NCBI GenBank assembly: GCA_030442035.1 | Contig: JAUJEA010000006.1 | Location: forward strand, 62,001 to 126,000 | Length of the DNA: 64,000 nucleotides | DNA from: Splendidivirga corallicola | GTDB lineage: Bacteria > Bacteroidota > Bacteroidia > Cytophagales > Cyclobacteriaceae | Direction of reading: 5' to 3' | Shown: positions 35,770 through 45,016 of the stretch, piece by piece | How the letters are laid out: each line of letters opens with the position of its first letter | Position numbering within the stretch: position 1 is the stretch's first letter | Translations under genes and position numbers: made by a program | The notes under the pieces: generated by a model | The model's input: the letters and a program-made list of their open reading frames with translations, nothing else | The model's database searches: none | What the model was told of the DNA's origin: nothing

Positions 35770-38364
35770 ATGATGTCAACATTTATCCAAAAAATAGTAG
35801 GAACAGCTTCTATAGGTATTTTATTAATTATTTTCTCATGTCAAAAAACAGAGAGGAGTACTGTTGTAGAACCAGGTGTATCCTTGACCCTGGCTAAGGA
35901 TAGGGCCAGTGATATTTCCGATATACACTATCAGTTGTTCTTCTCTATTCCCGAATCAATAAATGATTCAATTCCAGCTAAGGCTACGATCCGATTCAAT
36001 CTGAGGTCCACCGAAAATCCTTTAGTCCTTGACTTCAATGTAACACAGGACCACCTTTTAAATGTGCAAATAGATGGAAATGATGTTGACTACGTGTTTC
36101 AAAATGAGCACATTCTGATTCCCAAAAAAAGCTTAAAATCCGGTGAGAATGTTATTGATATTGTATTCATTGCCGGAGAAACTTCACTCAACAGATATGA
36201 GGAGTATTTATACACTTTATTTGTTCCAGACAGAGCCTCAACTGCCTTTCCTTGCTTTGATCAACCAAATTTAAAGGCTTCCTATAGCTTAACACTGGAA
36301 ATTCCTTCCTCATGGCAATCAACTTCAAATGGAGTATTGAAGAAGATTGATACAAATAACGAAAGAAGTACCTATCATTTTGAAAAAACAAAACCGATCA
36401 GTTCTTACTTATTTTCTTTTGTTGCCGGAAAATTCCAGACTGTTTCTGAGACAAGAAACGGAAGAACGATGATCATGTATCACAGGGAAACAGACTCTCT
36501 TAAAGTGAAAAACAATGTACAAAGCATTTTTGATCTGCACTACAGCGCATTGCTATGGTTGGAGGAATATACGGCGATACCCTATCCTTTTGAGAAGTTT
36601 GAATTCGCCTTAATACCCTTCTTTCAATATGGCGGTATGGAGCATCCCGGAGCTATTCAGTATAAAGCTTCCAGTCTTTTCCTTGATGAAAGTGCCACAC
36701 AAGGCCAGCTTCTGGGAAGAGCTAGTTTGATTGCTCATGAAACAGCCCATATGTGGTTTGGAAACTTGGTAACCATGGATTGGTTCAATGATGTTTGGCT
36801 TAAAGAGGTATTTGCCAATTTCATGGCTGCGAAAATAGTCAATCCGAATTTCCCCGAGGTGGATCACGAGCTAAGATTTCTATTGGCGCATTATCCCGCC
36901 GCTTATTCCGTGGACCGATCTTTAGGGACCCATCCCATCCAACAAACACTTGATAACCTTAAAAATGCAGGAACTTTGTATGGAAGCATTATTTATCAAA
37001 AAGCTCCGATAGTGATGAAACACCTGGAGCTGATGATCGGAGCTGATCAAATGAAAGCCGGTCTTCGCGAATATCTTAAAACATTCTCCTACGACAATGC
37101 TACCTGGGATGATCTCATTGAGATCCTTGACAGCAAGTCCGAGGATGATCTTGGTTATTGGAGTGAGGCGTGGGTAAAAAGTGCAGGCATGCCTATTATT
37201 TCTCTCGAAAGGCAATTTCATGAGAATACCGTAAATGCCATTGAGTTTCGCCATATGAATGAAAATTCACCATCAAAAGGTTGGCCTCAACCATTGAGTA
37301 TAAGTGTACATAGAGGGGATGAAGCTTCTAATTTTTCATTGTTGCTCAATGATCAGTCCGCTACGCTATCCCTCCCTGAGCCATTGGAAGATCCAGATTT
37401 TATTCTGCCAAACATAAATGGTGTGGCTTATGGTTATTTCAAGCTTGACGACAAAAGCCTGGATTACTTACTGGAACACATACAAAATATACCAGAGGCT
37501 AAAACCCGTGGCATTGTTTGGCTCACACTTTGGGAAGCAATGCTCCATCATGAAATACCACCACAGCGGCTAATGGAGGTACTTGTAAGAAGTTTGCCTT
37601 TGGAATCCGAAACATTGAATATCCAGGAAATGCTTGGTTATCTCAGTACATGTTTTTGGAAATTTCATGATCAGGAGGAAAGGTTGGCTATTGCGGGTTC
37701 TTTGGAAGATCTGCTTTGGAAATTAATACAGGAAAATACAGATAATCGGTTGAAAGTTTCCTTTTATCGAACTTTCAGGAACATTGTTATAAGTGACGAT
37801 GGAATTAAAAAATTAAAGGATCTCTGGGAAGGTTCCCTGACGATCGAGGGACTTCAACTTTCAGAAAATGATTACACCAATATGGCCTATCAGCTTGCAC
37901 TGAGGGATATTGATGGAACTGATGACATCCTGAACAAACAGCTGGCTCGTATTCAGAATCCTGACAGGGTCGCCAGGATGCAATTTGTCATACCTGCTGT
38001 ATCAAATGAAGAAGGGGTTAGAGATGATTTTTTTGAGCGTTTAAAACAAGTTGAAAACCGGCATAATGAGTCATGGGTCCAAGAAGCTGTTGGCTATTTA
38101 AATCATCCATTGAGAAGTTCATCTGCAGAAAAATATATTCTACCCAGCCTTGAACTTATGGAAGAAATCCAGAAAACCGGAGATATCTTCTTTCCTACCA
38201 GATTCATTACCAATACACTAAGAGGACACAGGTCTCAGGAGGCAGCTCAAACCGTTAGAGATTTTCTATCCAAAAGGCCTGATTATCCTGTAAGTATCAA
38301 AAACAAAATACTTCAGGCCTCTGATATGCTTTTCAGAGCCGCTGAAGGTAATGATGAGTTATGA
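35770..38364 (+). CDS. M1 family zinc aminopeptidase (lipoprotein)
   Basis: The 864-residue enzyme has a lipoprotein signal (Cys near 24). The N-terminal beta domain contains FPCFDQPNLKASY (about 158). The exopeptidase motif reads GGMEHPGA (about 294; commonly GxMEN), followed by the zinc site HETAHMW (about 323-329) with the third ligand in KEVFANF 19 residues later, and a catalytic-Tyr candidate in YGSIIYQKAP (about 404). The C-terminal helical domain is long, as in aminopeptidase N. It should trim N-terminal residues from peptides in the periplasm or at the outer membrane. It follows the kinase gene by 113 bp on the same strand. Confidence 0.93.
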   Translation: MMSTFIQKIVGTASIGILLIIFSCQKTERSTVVEPGVSLTLAKDRASDISDIHYQLFFSIPESINDSIPAKATIRFNLRSTENPLVLDFNVTQDHLLNVQIDGNDVDYVFQNEHILIPKKSLKSGENVIDIVFIAGETSLNRYEEYLYTLFVPDRASTAFPCFDQPNLKASYSLTLEIPSSWQSTSNGVLKKIDTNNERSTYHFEKTKPISSYLFSFVAGKFQTVSETRNGRTMIMYHRETDSLKVKNNVQSIFDLHYSALLWLEEYTAIPYPFEKFEFALIPFFQYGGMEHPGAIQYKASSLFLDESATQGQLLGRASLIAHETAHMWFGNLVTMDWFNDVWLKEVFANFMAAKIVNPNFPEVDHELRFLLAHYPAAYSVDRSLGTHPIQQTLDNLKNAGTLYGSIIYQKAPIVMKHLELMIGADQMKAGLREYLKTFSYDNATWDDLIEILDSKSEDDLGYWSEAWVKSAGMPIISLERQFHENTVNAIEFRHMNENSPSKGWPQPLSISVHRGDEASNFSLLLNDQSATLSLPEPLEDPDFILPNINGVAYGYFKLDDKSLDYLLEHIQNIPEAKTRGIVWLTLWEAMLHHEIPPQRLMEVLVRSLPLESETLNIQEMLGYLSTCFWKFHDQEERLAIAGSLEDLLWKLIQENTDNRLKVSFYRTFRNIVISDDGIKKLKDLWEGSLTIEGLQLSENDYTNMAYQLALRDIDGTDDILNKQLARIQNPDRVARMQFVIPAVSNEEGVRDDFFERLKQVENRHNESWVQEAVGYLNHPLRSSSAEKYILPSLELMEEIQKTGDIFFPTRFITNTLRGHRSQEAAQTVRDFLSKRPDYPVSIKNKILQASDMLFRAAEGNDEL

Positions 38365-38439
38365 GTTTTGAGTTTTGAATTGATTAATCTTAAGTGTATT
38401 ATATCATTTAAATACCATCGTTTAAATTGCTTAAACACT

Positions 38440-39594
38440 TTAGCAAGCTAGTCTTCTTTTATATTCGGTAGGGGTTAGATTGGTGTGTTTTTTAAACACG
38501 GCATTGAAAGTTGATTTGGAGCCAAATCCCACTTCAAAAGCAATTTCCAACATGGTCTTTTTTGTATGGTTAGGATTCCTTAAAATTCGCTTGGCTTCTT
38601 CGACTCTTTTGTTGTTAATGAAGTCATAAAAGTTCATTTGAAAATTCTGGTTAATAAGTTGTGAAAGGTGGTGAGAGCTCATAGAGAGTACGTTGGCCAA
38701 TTCAGTCAGTGTTAGCTCAGGGTTTCTATAGGGTCGATCATTTTCCATATTTTCCATAAGTCTTTTAGCGTAGACAGCTTTCATATTTTCAGACAAACCA
38801 GTTCCGGCATATTTCTCCTTTTGGGGTATATGATCTTCTTCTTTAAGCAAAGCCATTGGCTGGCGTAATCCAAAGTACCCTATGGTATATACAAACAGAG
38901 ACATTGAAAGACTAAAAAAATATTGAAGATTTTCAAAATGTCTTAAGTTAAAACCAAACTGATAAGCACAGAACCAAATGAGGTAAACACTCCAAACAAA
39001 AGCATTCCCAATCGTTAATTTATATAACCAACGCAAATTTGGTTTATCAGCATTAGGCTTAATATTTTTTAATCTTATTTTAAATCTACTCAGATGATGT
39101 ATGGAGATCATCAAATATATTAGAATATGGCTGGCTGTCAGTCCCCATAGTATAACGAATTCCCTGGTAACTCCATGGAATATGATCTGTTCATATAATT
39201 GAGCCTTGTAAGCTCCAGTTTGAATATACAAAGGAAATAAATACACAAAGCAAATGAGCAGCGGTACCAGATGCCAGAATATTCTTTTGTTTAGTTTAAA
39301 TTCAACTTCTGTAATAGCGACAACATAGAAAAACAGAGAAGGTCCGAGGAGAAACATAACTGGGAAATAGGAAGCGATCAAATGGGGAAAAACCTTATAG
39401 AACGATGCTACTACTTCAGGCATCAGGATAAAGATCCCAAATAACAACACATGTAGCGCAAGGAAAAGATTAGCCAATTTCTTTCCTCGTTTGATAGTAG
39501 CCAACAATAATGCAAGAAAAATGGCCTGTATACCTCCCGCTATCAAGAGATAGGTAACTATTTTGATTATAACTTCTCTGGAATCATTTAGCAT
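38440..39594 (-). CDS. Membrane-anchored AraC family transcriptional regulator
   Basis: The 384-residue protein starts with about seven membrane segments (residues 8-245), then a linker and a C-terminal AraC-type DNA-binding domain (about 280-384). Both helix-turn-helix parts are clear: LTELANVLSMSSHHLSQLIN, and KTMLEIAFEVGFGSKSTFN followed by HTNLTPTEYKRR. This 7TM-AraC layout is common in Bacteroidota. The ligand and targets are unknown. It is convergent with the aminopeptidase gene. Confidence 0.92.
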   Translation of the reverse strand: MLNDSREVIIKIVTYLLIAGGIQAIFLALLLATIKRGKKLANLFLALHVLLFGIFILMPEVVASFYKVFPHLIASYFPVMFLLGPSLFFYVVAITEVEFKLNKRIFWHLVPLLICFVYLFPLYIQTGAYKAQLYEQIIFHGVTREFVILWGLTASHILIYLMISIHHLSRFKIRLKNIKPNADKPNLRWLYKLTIGNAFVWSVYLIWFCAYQFGFNLRHFENLQYFFSLSMSLFVYTIGYFGLRQPMALLKEEDHIPQKEKYAGTGLSENMKAVYAKRLMENMENDRPYRNPELTLTELANVLSMSSHHLSQLINQNFQMNFYDFINNKRVEEAKRILRNPNHTKKTMLEIAFEVGFGSKSTFNAVFKKHTNLTPTEYKRRLAC

Positions 39595-39701
39595 GAGATT
39601 AAAAATATACTACTTTCTTATGTAAAATGGCCAAACTTATAAGTCAGGTCGATAAAGAATCCCATCTTCTTTTGTTTTGGCTGAAAAATTAAAGCAAATA
39701 T

Positions 39702-39844
39702 GTCATCCCTGACGAAGTGCAACGGAGATCAGGGATCTTCCAATCAGAACTCCAATGGTTGCATACTGATATACAACCTGCATCTCATTGGGAAGGGGGA
39801 TCCCGGATATTTTCCCTATTTCATGACAAAAATTCCAGGGTGAC
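39702..39844 (+). repeat. MITE-like dispersed repeat, copy 1
   Basis: About 143 bp, homologous along its length to the reverse complement of 58741-58881. The ends form an imperfect terminal inverted repeat (GTCATCCCTGAC and GTCACCCTGGAA). Inside the left end, ATCCCTGA and TCAGGGAT form a hairpin. It lies in the 327-bp gap between the AraC and VOC genes; the rest of that gap shows nothing notable. No transposase is encoded. Confidence 0.75.
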
Positions 39845-39921
39845 TGCGGCGGTTTAATTGATTCTAATCTGTCAAAGTAAAATCATTATATTCCATTAGT
39901 CTAACTCTTAATGCGTAAAAT

Positions 39922-40290
39922 ATGAATGATGAAACATTTACTATAGAAGGTTTAACCATGGCGGTTACCAACATGGAAGCCATGGTTAATTTTTATTCTG
40001 ATGTATTCAATGTTGAATTCAGGAAACTAGATCTATATGGTGGATCATTGTATCAGACTGATTGGGGTGACCTTCAATTGCTACTCTGTCCCTCTGAAAT
40101 TGCTCAGGTATCGGTGAATCGCAACAGACATCAATTTGATATTGTGGTTTCCGATTTAAACATGATCATAGATAAAGCTAAACAAGCTGGGGGCAGGTTA
40201 ATGGGTAACGTGAATGTCCACAATGGCCAAAAAGTTGTCTCGATCTTTGATCCCGATGGGAATTCCATTGTGTTTAAAGAAAAAAAATAA
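39922..40290 (+). CDS. VOC (glyoxalase-like) family protein
   Basis: The 122-residue protein has the paired beta-alpha-beta-beta-beta units of the vicinal-oxygen-chelate fold. Evidence is AVTNMEAMVNFYSDVFNVEF near the start, GDLQLLLCPSE in the middle, a second module from HQFDIVVSDLNMIIDKAKQ, and the closing FDPDGNSIVFKEK typical of the family. Substrate and metal are not predictable. It ends at a terminator shared with the convergent DUF2911 gene. Confidence 0.9.
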   Translation: MNDETFTIEGLTMAVTNMEAMVNFYSDVFNVEFRKLDLYGGSLYQTDWGDLQLLLCPSEIAQVSVNRNRHQFDIVVSDLNMIIDKAKQAGGRLMGNVNVHNGQKVVSIFDPDGNSIVFKEKK

Positions 40291-40299
40291 GGATATAAA

Positions 40300-40334
40300 A
40301 AGAGGGTCTCTGAGCTTAATCAGCAGACCCTCTT
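40300..40334. terminator. Bidirectional Rho-independent terminator
   Basis: The stem AAGAGGGTCT/AGACCCTCTT with inner pairing encloses a loop and has A-rich sequence on the left and T residues on the right. It sits between two convergent stop codons (40290 and 40348) and can serve both genes. Confidence 0.85.
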
Positions 40335-40347
40335 GTATGATCTAAAA

Positions 40348-40908
40348 TTAATATTTTAATGGAATTGTCACCAAGGTGTTTTCCCACGCAAGGTACATGT
40401 TTCCAGCTCCTCCTGAACCATCAAAAGCGATACTGAATGCCTCTACCTCTTTTTCAGTATTGCCGGAGGCAATTTCAACTCTTGCCACATCTTTGCTTTC
40501 GTCATATTGGTAAGCACCCCAAGTATCAAGTTTGGAATTGATGATGATCGTCCACTTATCTTTGTTGGGGATTGTATAAAGCGAATATGTTCCTGCCTTT
40601 ACTTTTTTGTTACCAATGGTTACATCCCTGTAAAACTTGATCTCTGTAGTTTCGTTAGCGCCGGTTCTCCAAATTTTACCATATGCCTCTTTTCCTCCAA
40701 GCATTTCCCTTCCCTTTTTTTGTGGTCTTGAATAAACTACTTTTGCCACCGGTTCAGAGCCTCTTCCGTCGGGTCTAAAATATGTGATATCTGCAGGACT
40801 GGAATCAACATTGGGAAGCTTTTGTGCTGAAGCGAAATCTGTAACTGCCAGGAAAATTAAAGTTATTAGCGCAAATTGTACGTTTTTTTTGGTCATTGTT
40901 AGGGTCAT
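40348..40908 (-). CDS. DUF2911 domain protein, secreted
   Basis: The 186-residue protein has a signal peptide ending near ASAQK (residue 29) and one DUF2911 domain filling the rest. Landmarks are YSRPQKKGR (about 60), GKIWRTGANETTEIKFY, KVKAGTYSLYTIPNKDKWTI and the C-terminal LAWENTLVTIPL. The family is widespread in Bacteroidota, has a beta-sandwich pattern and no established function. An internal ATG at codon 5 is an equally good start. Confidence 0.92.
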   Translation of the reverse strand: MTLTMTKKNVQFALITLIFLAVTDFASAQKLPNVDSSPADITYFRPDGRGSEPVAKVVYSRPQKKGREMLGGKEAYGKIWRTGANETTEIKFYRDVTIGNKKVKAGTYSLYTIPNKDKWTIIINSKLDTWGAYQYDESKDVARVEIASGNTEKEVEAFSIAFDGSGGAGNMYLAWENTLVTIPLKY

Positions 40909-40977
40909 TTTCGTTGTAAATTAAATACCTATACTTATACGAGTGTATTGGAAAAAGTTTACCAATTCATCATTTTT

Positions 40978-41868
40978 TTAACCTTTTTCTTTTTTTATTT
41001 TCCAATAACGCATCAATCCCACAACACTCATCCACGATGGATTGGCTATTTCATATTGCCTGATGGTGTGATCATCCAATCCTTGATCTTTCATTTGAGC
41101 TGTTGTGAAAGCCTGAAATTCCGGAACAAGACTTTCAACATCCCGGTTCAATTCAAATTTATCCTTAATCCACATTGACCAGCCTGATAAATTGTGTTCC
41201 AGCTCTGCCAAGTGGTCTACGATGTTTTCTATTATACCAAAGTGTGTTAAATAGATCCTTTTAAGATCTAAGCCTTTAATAAGGGTCAATGATTCTTCCC
41301 AGGCCTCCAGATCAATATCAGGAGGGGGGCAAGGAGGCACAACAGGACCGTCATTAATTTTTACTCCTGCAACGTCTCCGGAAAACAAAACGTCATTCAG
41401 TTGCCAGGCAATATGATGCTTTGCATGACCAGGTGTATGCCATCCGGTGATCTCAACATCTCCGAATATCAATCTTTCTCCATGACTCACTATTTCCAAA
41501 TTTTCCTGATCAATGGCTTGCATATCTCCCCAAAGTCTTTCCATATCATCTCCATAAATCAGTTTGGCTGAGTTCCATAATCTGGTTGGATCAGCCATAT
41601 GTTTTTCCCCAAATGGATGTAAATAAATCTTTGCTCCGTGCTGAGCCAATGCCCATGCTGCTCCCGCATGATCAAGGTGGATGTGGGTAATGAGTACGTG
41701 TTGGACATCTTCTATAGAATAACCGTTCTCACCTATCTTCTGTTTAAGGTTTTCGAAACTTGAATAAGGCCCTGATTCGATGAGAATGGGTCCTATAGAG
41801 GTTTCAATAAGAAAAGAAGCAATGGTTTGTCCAGTTTCCTGAAAATTCAGATCAAGTACTTTTATCAT
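40978..41868 (-). CDS. Metallo-beta-lactamase-fold hydrolase
   Basis: The 296-residue cytosolic protein has the MBL fold: HVLITHIHLDHAGAA (about 57-71, the HxHxDH metal site), HTPGHAKHHIAW (about 155, third His ligand), LFSGDVAG (about 173, bridging Asp), and YLTHFG (about 222, last His). Substrate unknown; glyoxalase II-like thioesters, lactones or phosphodiesters are all possible for the fold. It lacks a signal peptide. It is preceded by the esterase gene on the same strand by 72 bp. Confidence 0.9.
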   Translation of the reverse strand: MIKVLDLNFQETGQTIASFLIETSIGPILIESGPYSSFENLKQKIGENGYSIEDVQHVLITHIHLDHAGAAWALAQHGAKIYLHPFGEKHMADPTRLWNSAKLIYGDDMERLWGDMQAIDQENLEIVSHGERLIFGDVEITGWHTPGHAKHHIAWQLNDVLFSGDVAGVKINDGPVVPPCPPPDIDLEAWEESLTLIKGLDLKRIYLTHFGIIENIVDHLAELEHNLSGWSMWIKDKFELNRDVESLVPEFQAFTTAQMKDQGLDDHTIRQYEIANPSWMSVVGLMRYWKIKKEKG

Positions 41869-41940
41869 AGTTGGGACTACTCCGGATTTGATTCCCGGAA
41901 AGTTATGGTGCTATCCGTATATATAAAATGATATTGGTTA

Positions 41941-43182
41941 TTATTTCAATGAGTCAAACCAGGGTAATACCTTCTCAATCATAAAGACCACAGCAGAACC
42001 GTGCGATTGTCCCCCAATTTCGACAAACTGAACGTCATCAGCACCATTGGCCATCATTGTTTGTACCGTACTCTGGGAGTTCCCGATGGGTAAAACATTG
42101 TCATTCGGACTGTGATAAATCCTTAGAGGTGATTCGGGCGCCCAATCATGAACACTGTTTTTTGATAATAGTTCGGTTAGATCATTTTGCGCTCCATTCC
42201 TCAATTCTTCCAGTAAGTCACCATTGAATAAATCAGAGAGGTCCTCGGTCAATTGATCGTTGACTTGCCCCTGGGTCAGACTACCATCAAATAAATCGGG
42301 AATATTGGAAGCATAAGGTTCGTCAAAAAAATCTGACAATGGTGCGGTCCAATCATTGGTAAGGGCATAAGAATAAATAACAAATGCCAGATACGCCGGT
42401 GTGCCATAGGTCTCTTCTTTCAAAATCTCATCCATCACGCCTACAATATCATAACCACCTGCTCCGGAAGCTGAAGCCGTGATACTCAAATTAAGAGAAG
42501 GAGTCTCTTCTATAGCTTTTTGCACAGCCACAGTTGCGTAGCCACCCTCTGAATAACCCGTCAAAAATAATTTATCATTATAGCTAACCTCCAGTTTGTC
42601 CAACATTTCTTTACCTGCCATGATCATATCGATCACCGCCGTACCTGTGTATTGTGCATTATAATAGGGATGTAGGAGGTCTTTCGAATCCCCATATCCA
42701 ATATAATCAGGGATAAACGTAATGTAGCCAGCCCCTCCGAAAAACTCAAATCCCGAAAAACCACCGGTCACCGAAAATGCGGAAGGTGCTTCAGCATTTG
42801 AGAAGATGGTACCATGATGGGCGCTCAATATTGGGTATGTTCCGTCACCATCCGGAAGAACTACCAGACCTGAGGCCGAAATTTCCTCATTTTTAAAAGT
42901 AGTTTTATAACTGATTCTGTAAACAATTGCACCACTTTCCAAAAAATTTAAATATTGTCCAAAACCTCCAAGAGTGATCAAAAAGGACATTTGTTCCTGT
43001 GAAAAGGTCGCCAGTTCAGAAAAGGACAGGAGGAATTCGTCTTCTACAACCGGAGGATCGGGATCATCTTCCTTACTACAAGATAAAAGAGCAAAAGAGA
43101 TGATCACAATAAAACCATACTGAAAATACTTTCTTAATAAGTTCTTCAGTTTATCTAATTCTTTCTCAACCATATTATTCAA
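41941..43182 (-). CDS. Alpha/beta-hydrolase lipoprotein (secretory lipase/esterase-like)
   Basis: The 413-residue protein has a somewhat long N-terminus, then a hydrophobic segment and a lipobox (ALLSCS, Cys near 35). The alpha/beta-hydrolase domain shows AHHGTIFSN (oxyanion region, about 121), the nucleophile elbow GYSEGG (Ser near 211) and a late His in GGQSHGSAV (about 396). The acid residue is probably the Asp in SPNDNVLP. It resembles secretory lipase-type enzymes that act on esters at the cell surface. Substrate unknown. Confidence 0.87.
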   Translation of the reverse strand: MNNMVEKELDKLKNLLRKYFQYGFIVIISFALLSCSKEDDPDPPVVEDEFLLSFSELATFSQEQMSFLITLGGFGQYLNFLESGAIVYRISYKTTFKNEEISASGLVVLPDGDGTYPILSAHHGTIFSNAEAPSAFSVTGGFSGFEFFGGAGYITFIPDYIGYGDSKDLLHPYYNAQYTGTAVIDMIMAGKEMLDKLEVSYNDKLFLTGYSEGGYATVAVQKAIEETPSLNLSITASASGAGGYDIVGVMDEILKEETYGTPAYLAFVIYSYALTNDWTAPLSDFFDEPYASNIPDLFDGSLTQGQVNDQLTEDLSDLFNGDLLEELRNGAQNDLTELLSKNSVHDWAPESPLRIYHSPNDNVLPIGNSQSTVQTMMANGADDVQFVEIGGQSHGSAVVFMIEKVLPWFDSLK

Positions 43183-43285
43183 TTCGTTTCCTTTTCAGGA
43201 ATTTTTCAAGTTCAAAATGCCAACATTATTCAAACAATTTCTGTTCCACTTATTATCAACAATCCGGTCTACTTGTAAAGTACTA

Positions 43286-44572
43286 TTAATTTGTAGATAT
43301 ATAAGTAAAAACATGTTCATAGATGTCATGTTCAAGCTGATAAAAAGCTGAACCTTCAGCCACTTGAAAATCTTCCTGGCTACCATTGGTCATAAAAATG
43401 ACACCATTCTTTTTTACTTTGTCGAAATACATCCCACTTATCAGACCATAGGCCTCACCAGGATGTCCGACCATTTTTACATCCGGAAAAACAACATCTT
43501 CTTTCTCTCCATTATTTGTCAAATGAAAGCCTAGTCCCCAGGCCTGCATCAATTTGTCATGATGGTCGCCATTGTCACTTTCATACTTCCATTGATTTTT
43601 ATGCATTTGCACAACAGTCGTATCATTCAGAATTCGGGTACCCTCAAAAATACCATTATTCAAGTGCATCAACATAAATTTTGCCAGATCCTTGGCAGAA
43701 CACCTCAACCCTCCCTGCGGCCCAAAAATCACCGCATTCGAACCTGGCAAGTATTGAGACAAATCTCTTGCTCTGGGCTCTTTCCCTACAAAATCATCCA
43801 CTTGCGGTACCCATTGACCGCTGTTAGTACGATACAGTGTGGCCAAATTAGCAATATTCTCAATGTCCCAGACATTGTTATAAACAGCCTCCATAGCTAA
43901 GGGCTCAAAAATATTTTCTTCACAGAAAACGTCAAATCTTTGACCACTTATCTCCTCGATCAAGCAGCCTATCAATCCCCAGGCTACATTGGAATAGGTG
44001 AAATATGTTCCGGGTTCATGGTCTAAAAACATATCGTCTGTATAATATATTCCATCAGCCAAGAGAAGATCTTTTAAGAAAATGTCCTTGATAAAAATGT
44101 CTCCAAGAAAATTGCCGTAACCTTCTCCATCAACCAGGCTTGAAGTATGGCTGAGTAACATCCTGAAGGTAATTGGCTTTTCAGGGTATCGTGGATTTCT
44201 CACCTTAAAACCAAGGTATTGATTGATATCATCATCCAGATCAAAAAATCCCCTTTCAAACAAAATCATTAAAGCTGTAGCTGTTACGCTCTTTGAAATG
44301 GAAGCCACCCTGTACATGGTTTCTTCTGAAATTTCAAGATTGCTTTTCAAATTAGCTTTTCCATAATTTCCTTCAAAGGTAATTTCATTTTGACGCACAA
44401 TTAATACTGAAAGTCCCAGTAGTTGATGTTTTTCCATGATGTCCAACAAAGCACTTTCAAGAACGGCATCATTTTTATTATGCTCCATATTGGTGGTGTT
44501 TTTGTCCTTTCCTTTATCAGAGCAGGCACCTATCGCCAAAACAAGGAAAAGAACAAAGGTCAGTTTTTTCAT
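43286..44572 (-). CDS. Serine hydrolase of the beta-lactamase/penicillin-binding family (class C-like), lipoprotein
   Basis: Starting at MKKLTFVLF (upstream in-frame ATGs lack a signal), the 428-residue protein has a lipobox Cys at residue 17. The penicilloyl-serine transferase fold is marked by SISK (Ser91-Lys94), YSN (Tyr193-Asn195) and, in place of KTG, GHPGEAYG near 375. That third motif favours an esterase or D-aminopeptidase-like enzyme over a true beta-lactamase. Surface or periplasmic location is inferred. Confidence 0.9.
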   Translation of the reverse strand: MKKLTFVLFLVLAIGACSDKGKDKNTTNMEHNKNDAVLESALLDIMEKHQLLGLSVLIVRQNEITFEGNYGKANLKSNLEISEETMYRVASISKSVTATALMILFERGFFDLDDDINQYLGFKVRNPRYPEKPITFRMLLSHTSSLVDGEGYGNFLGDIFIKDIFLKDLLLADGIYYTDDMFLDHEPGTYFTYSNVAWGLIGCLIEEISGQRFDVFCEENIFEPLAMEAVYNNVWDIENIANLATLYRTNSGQWVPQVDDFVGKEPRARDLSQYLPGSNAVIFGPQGGLRCSAKDLAKFMLMHLNNGIFEGTRILNDTTVVQMHKNQWKYESDNGDHHDKLMQAWGLGFHLTNNGEKEDVVFPDVKMVGHPGEAYGLISGMYFDKVKKNGVIFMTNGSQEDFQVAEGSAFYQLEHDIYEHVFTYISTN

Positions 44573-44912
44573 GACTTTTGATTGTGTTGGACAAACTTTG
44601 GAATCAATGCTTAAATTATTCATCTCCTGACATTTTTCCAATCCATAGAGGTCCATGCATGATCAGGTAAACCTTCTAAACGTTAGGACAATATCAATAT
44701 AGTCGCCCTATCTAATTATTAACAAAGGAAGTAGCATAGTGTTCACATGTTGATATGTTCAAGTATTTAAGTTGAAATAGGCAAAGATGTTAGTAGCATG
44801 AAACGTTTCATAGTTTTCAACACGAATTTGTTTGATCCTGGATGTTTTGTTTTTGAAGTCGCCGTGTTCTTTTTTATCAAAAGTGAATTAAAAGGAATCC
44901 GGTACTACACAT
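44573..44912. other. Intergenic region, no recognisable gene
   Basis: The 340 bp between the serine hydrolase start and the SusD terminator contain an upstream open extension of the hydrolase frame (to 44656), which I read as non-coding, and AT-rich sequence. I see no small gene. The promoter of the hydrolase gene must lie here. Confidence 0.5.
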
Positions 44913-44946
44913 AAAAATAGCCCCAACATATGTTAGGGCTATTTTT
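44913..44946 (-). terminator. Rho-independent terminator of the susC-susD operon
   Basis: The stem AAAAATAGCCC/GGGCTATTTTT (11 bp) is extended inside by AACA/TGTT. It lies 70 bp past the SusD stop codon. The T-run is within the stem's 3' arm on either strand. Confidence 0.75.
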
Positions 44947-45016
44947 TGAGCAATGATTCCCAGATAAATCTTAGGTGGTAAAATCACCCGATACTTTATC
45001 TGTGATTCTAAAATAT

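Noticed and set aside
43286-44572. True class C beta-lactamase
   Set aside because: SxxK and YxN are present, but the third KTG-type motif is replaced by GHPGEAYG, which is common in esterase or peptidase relatives.
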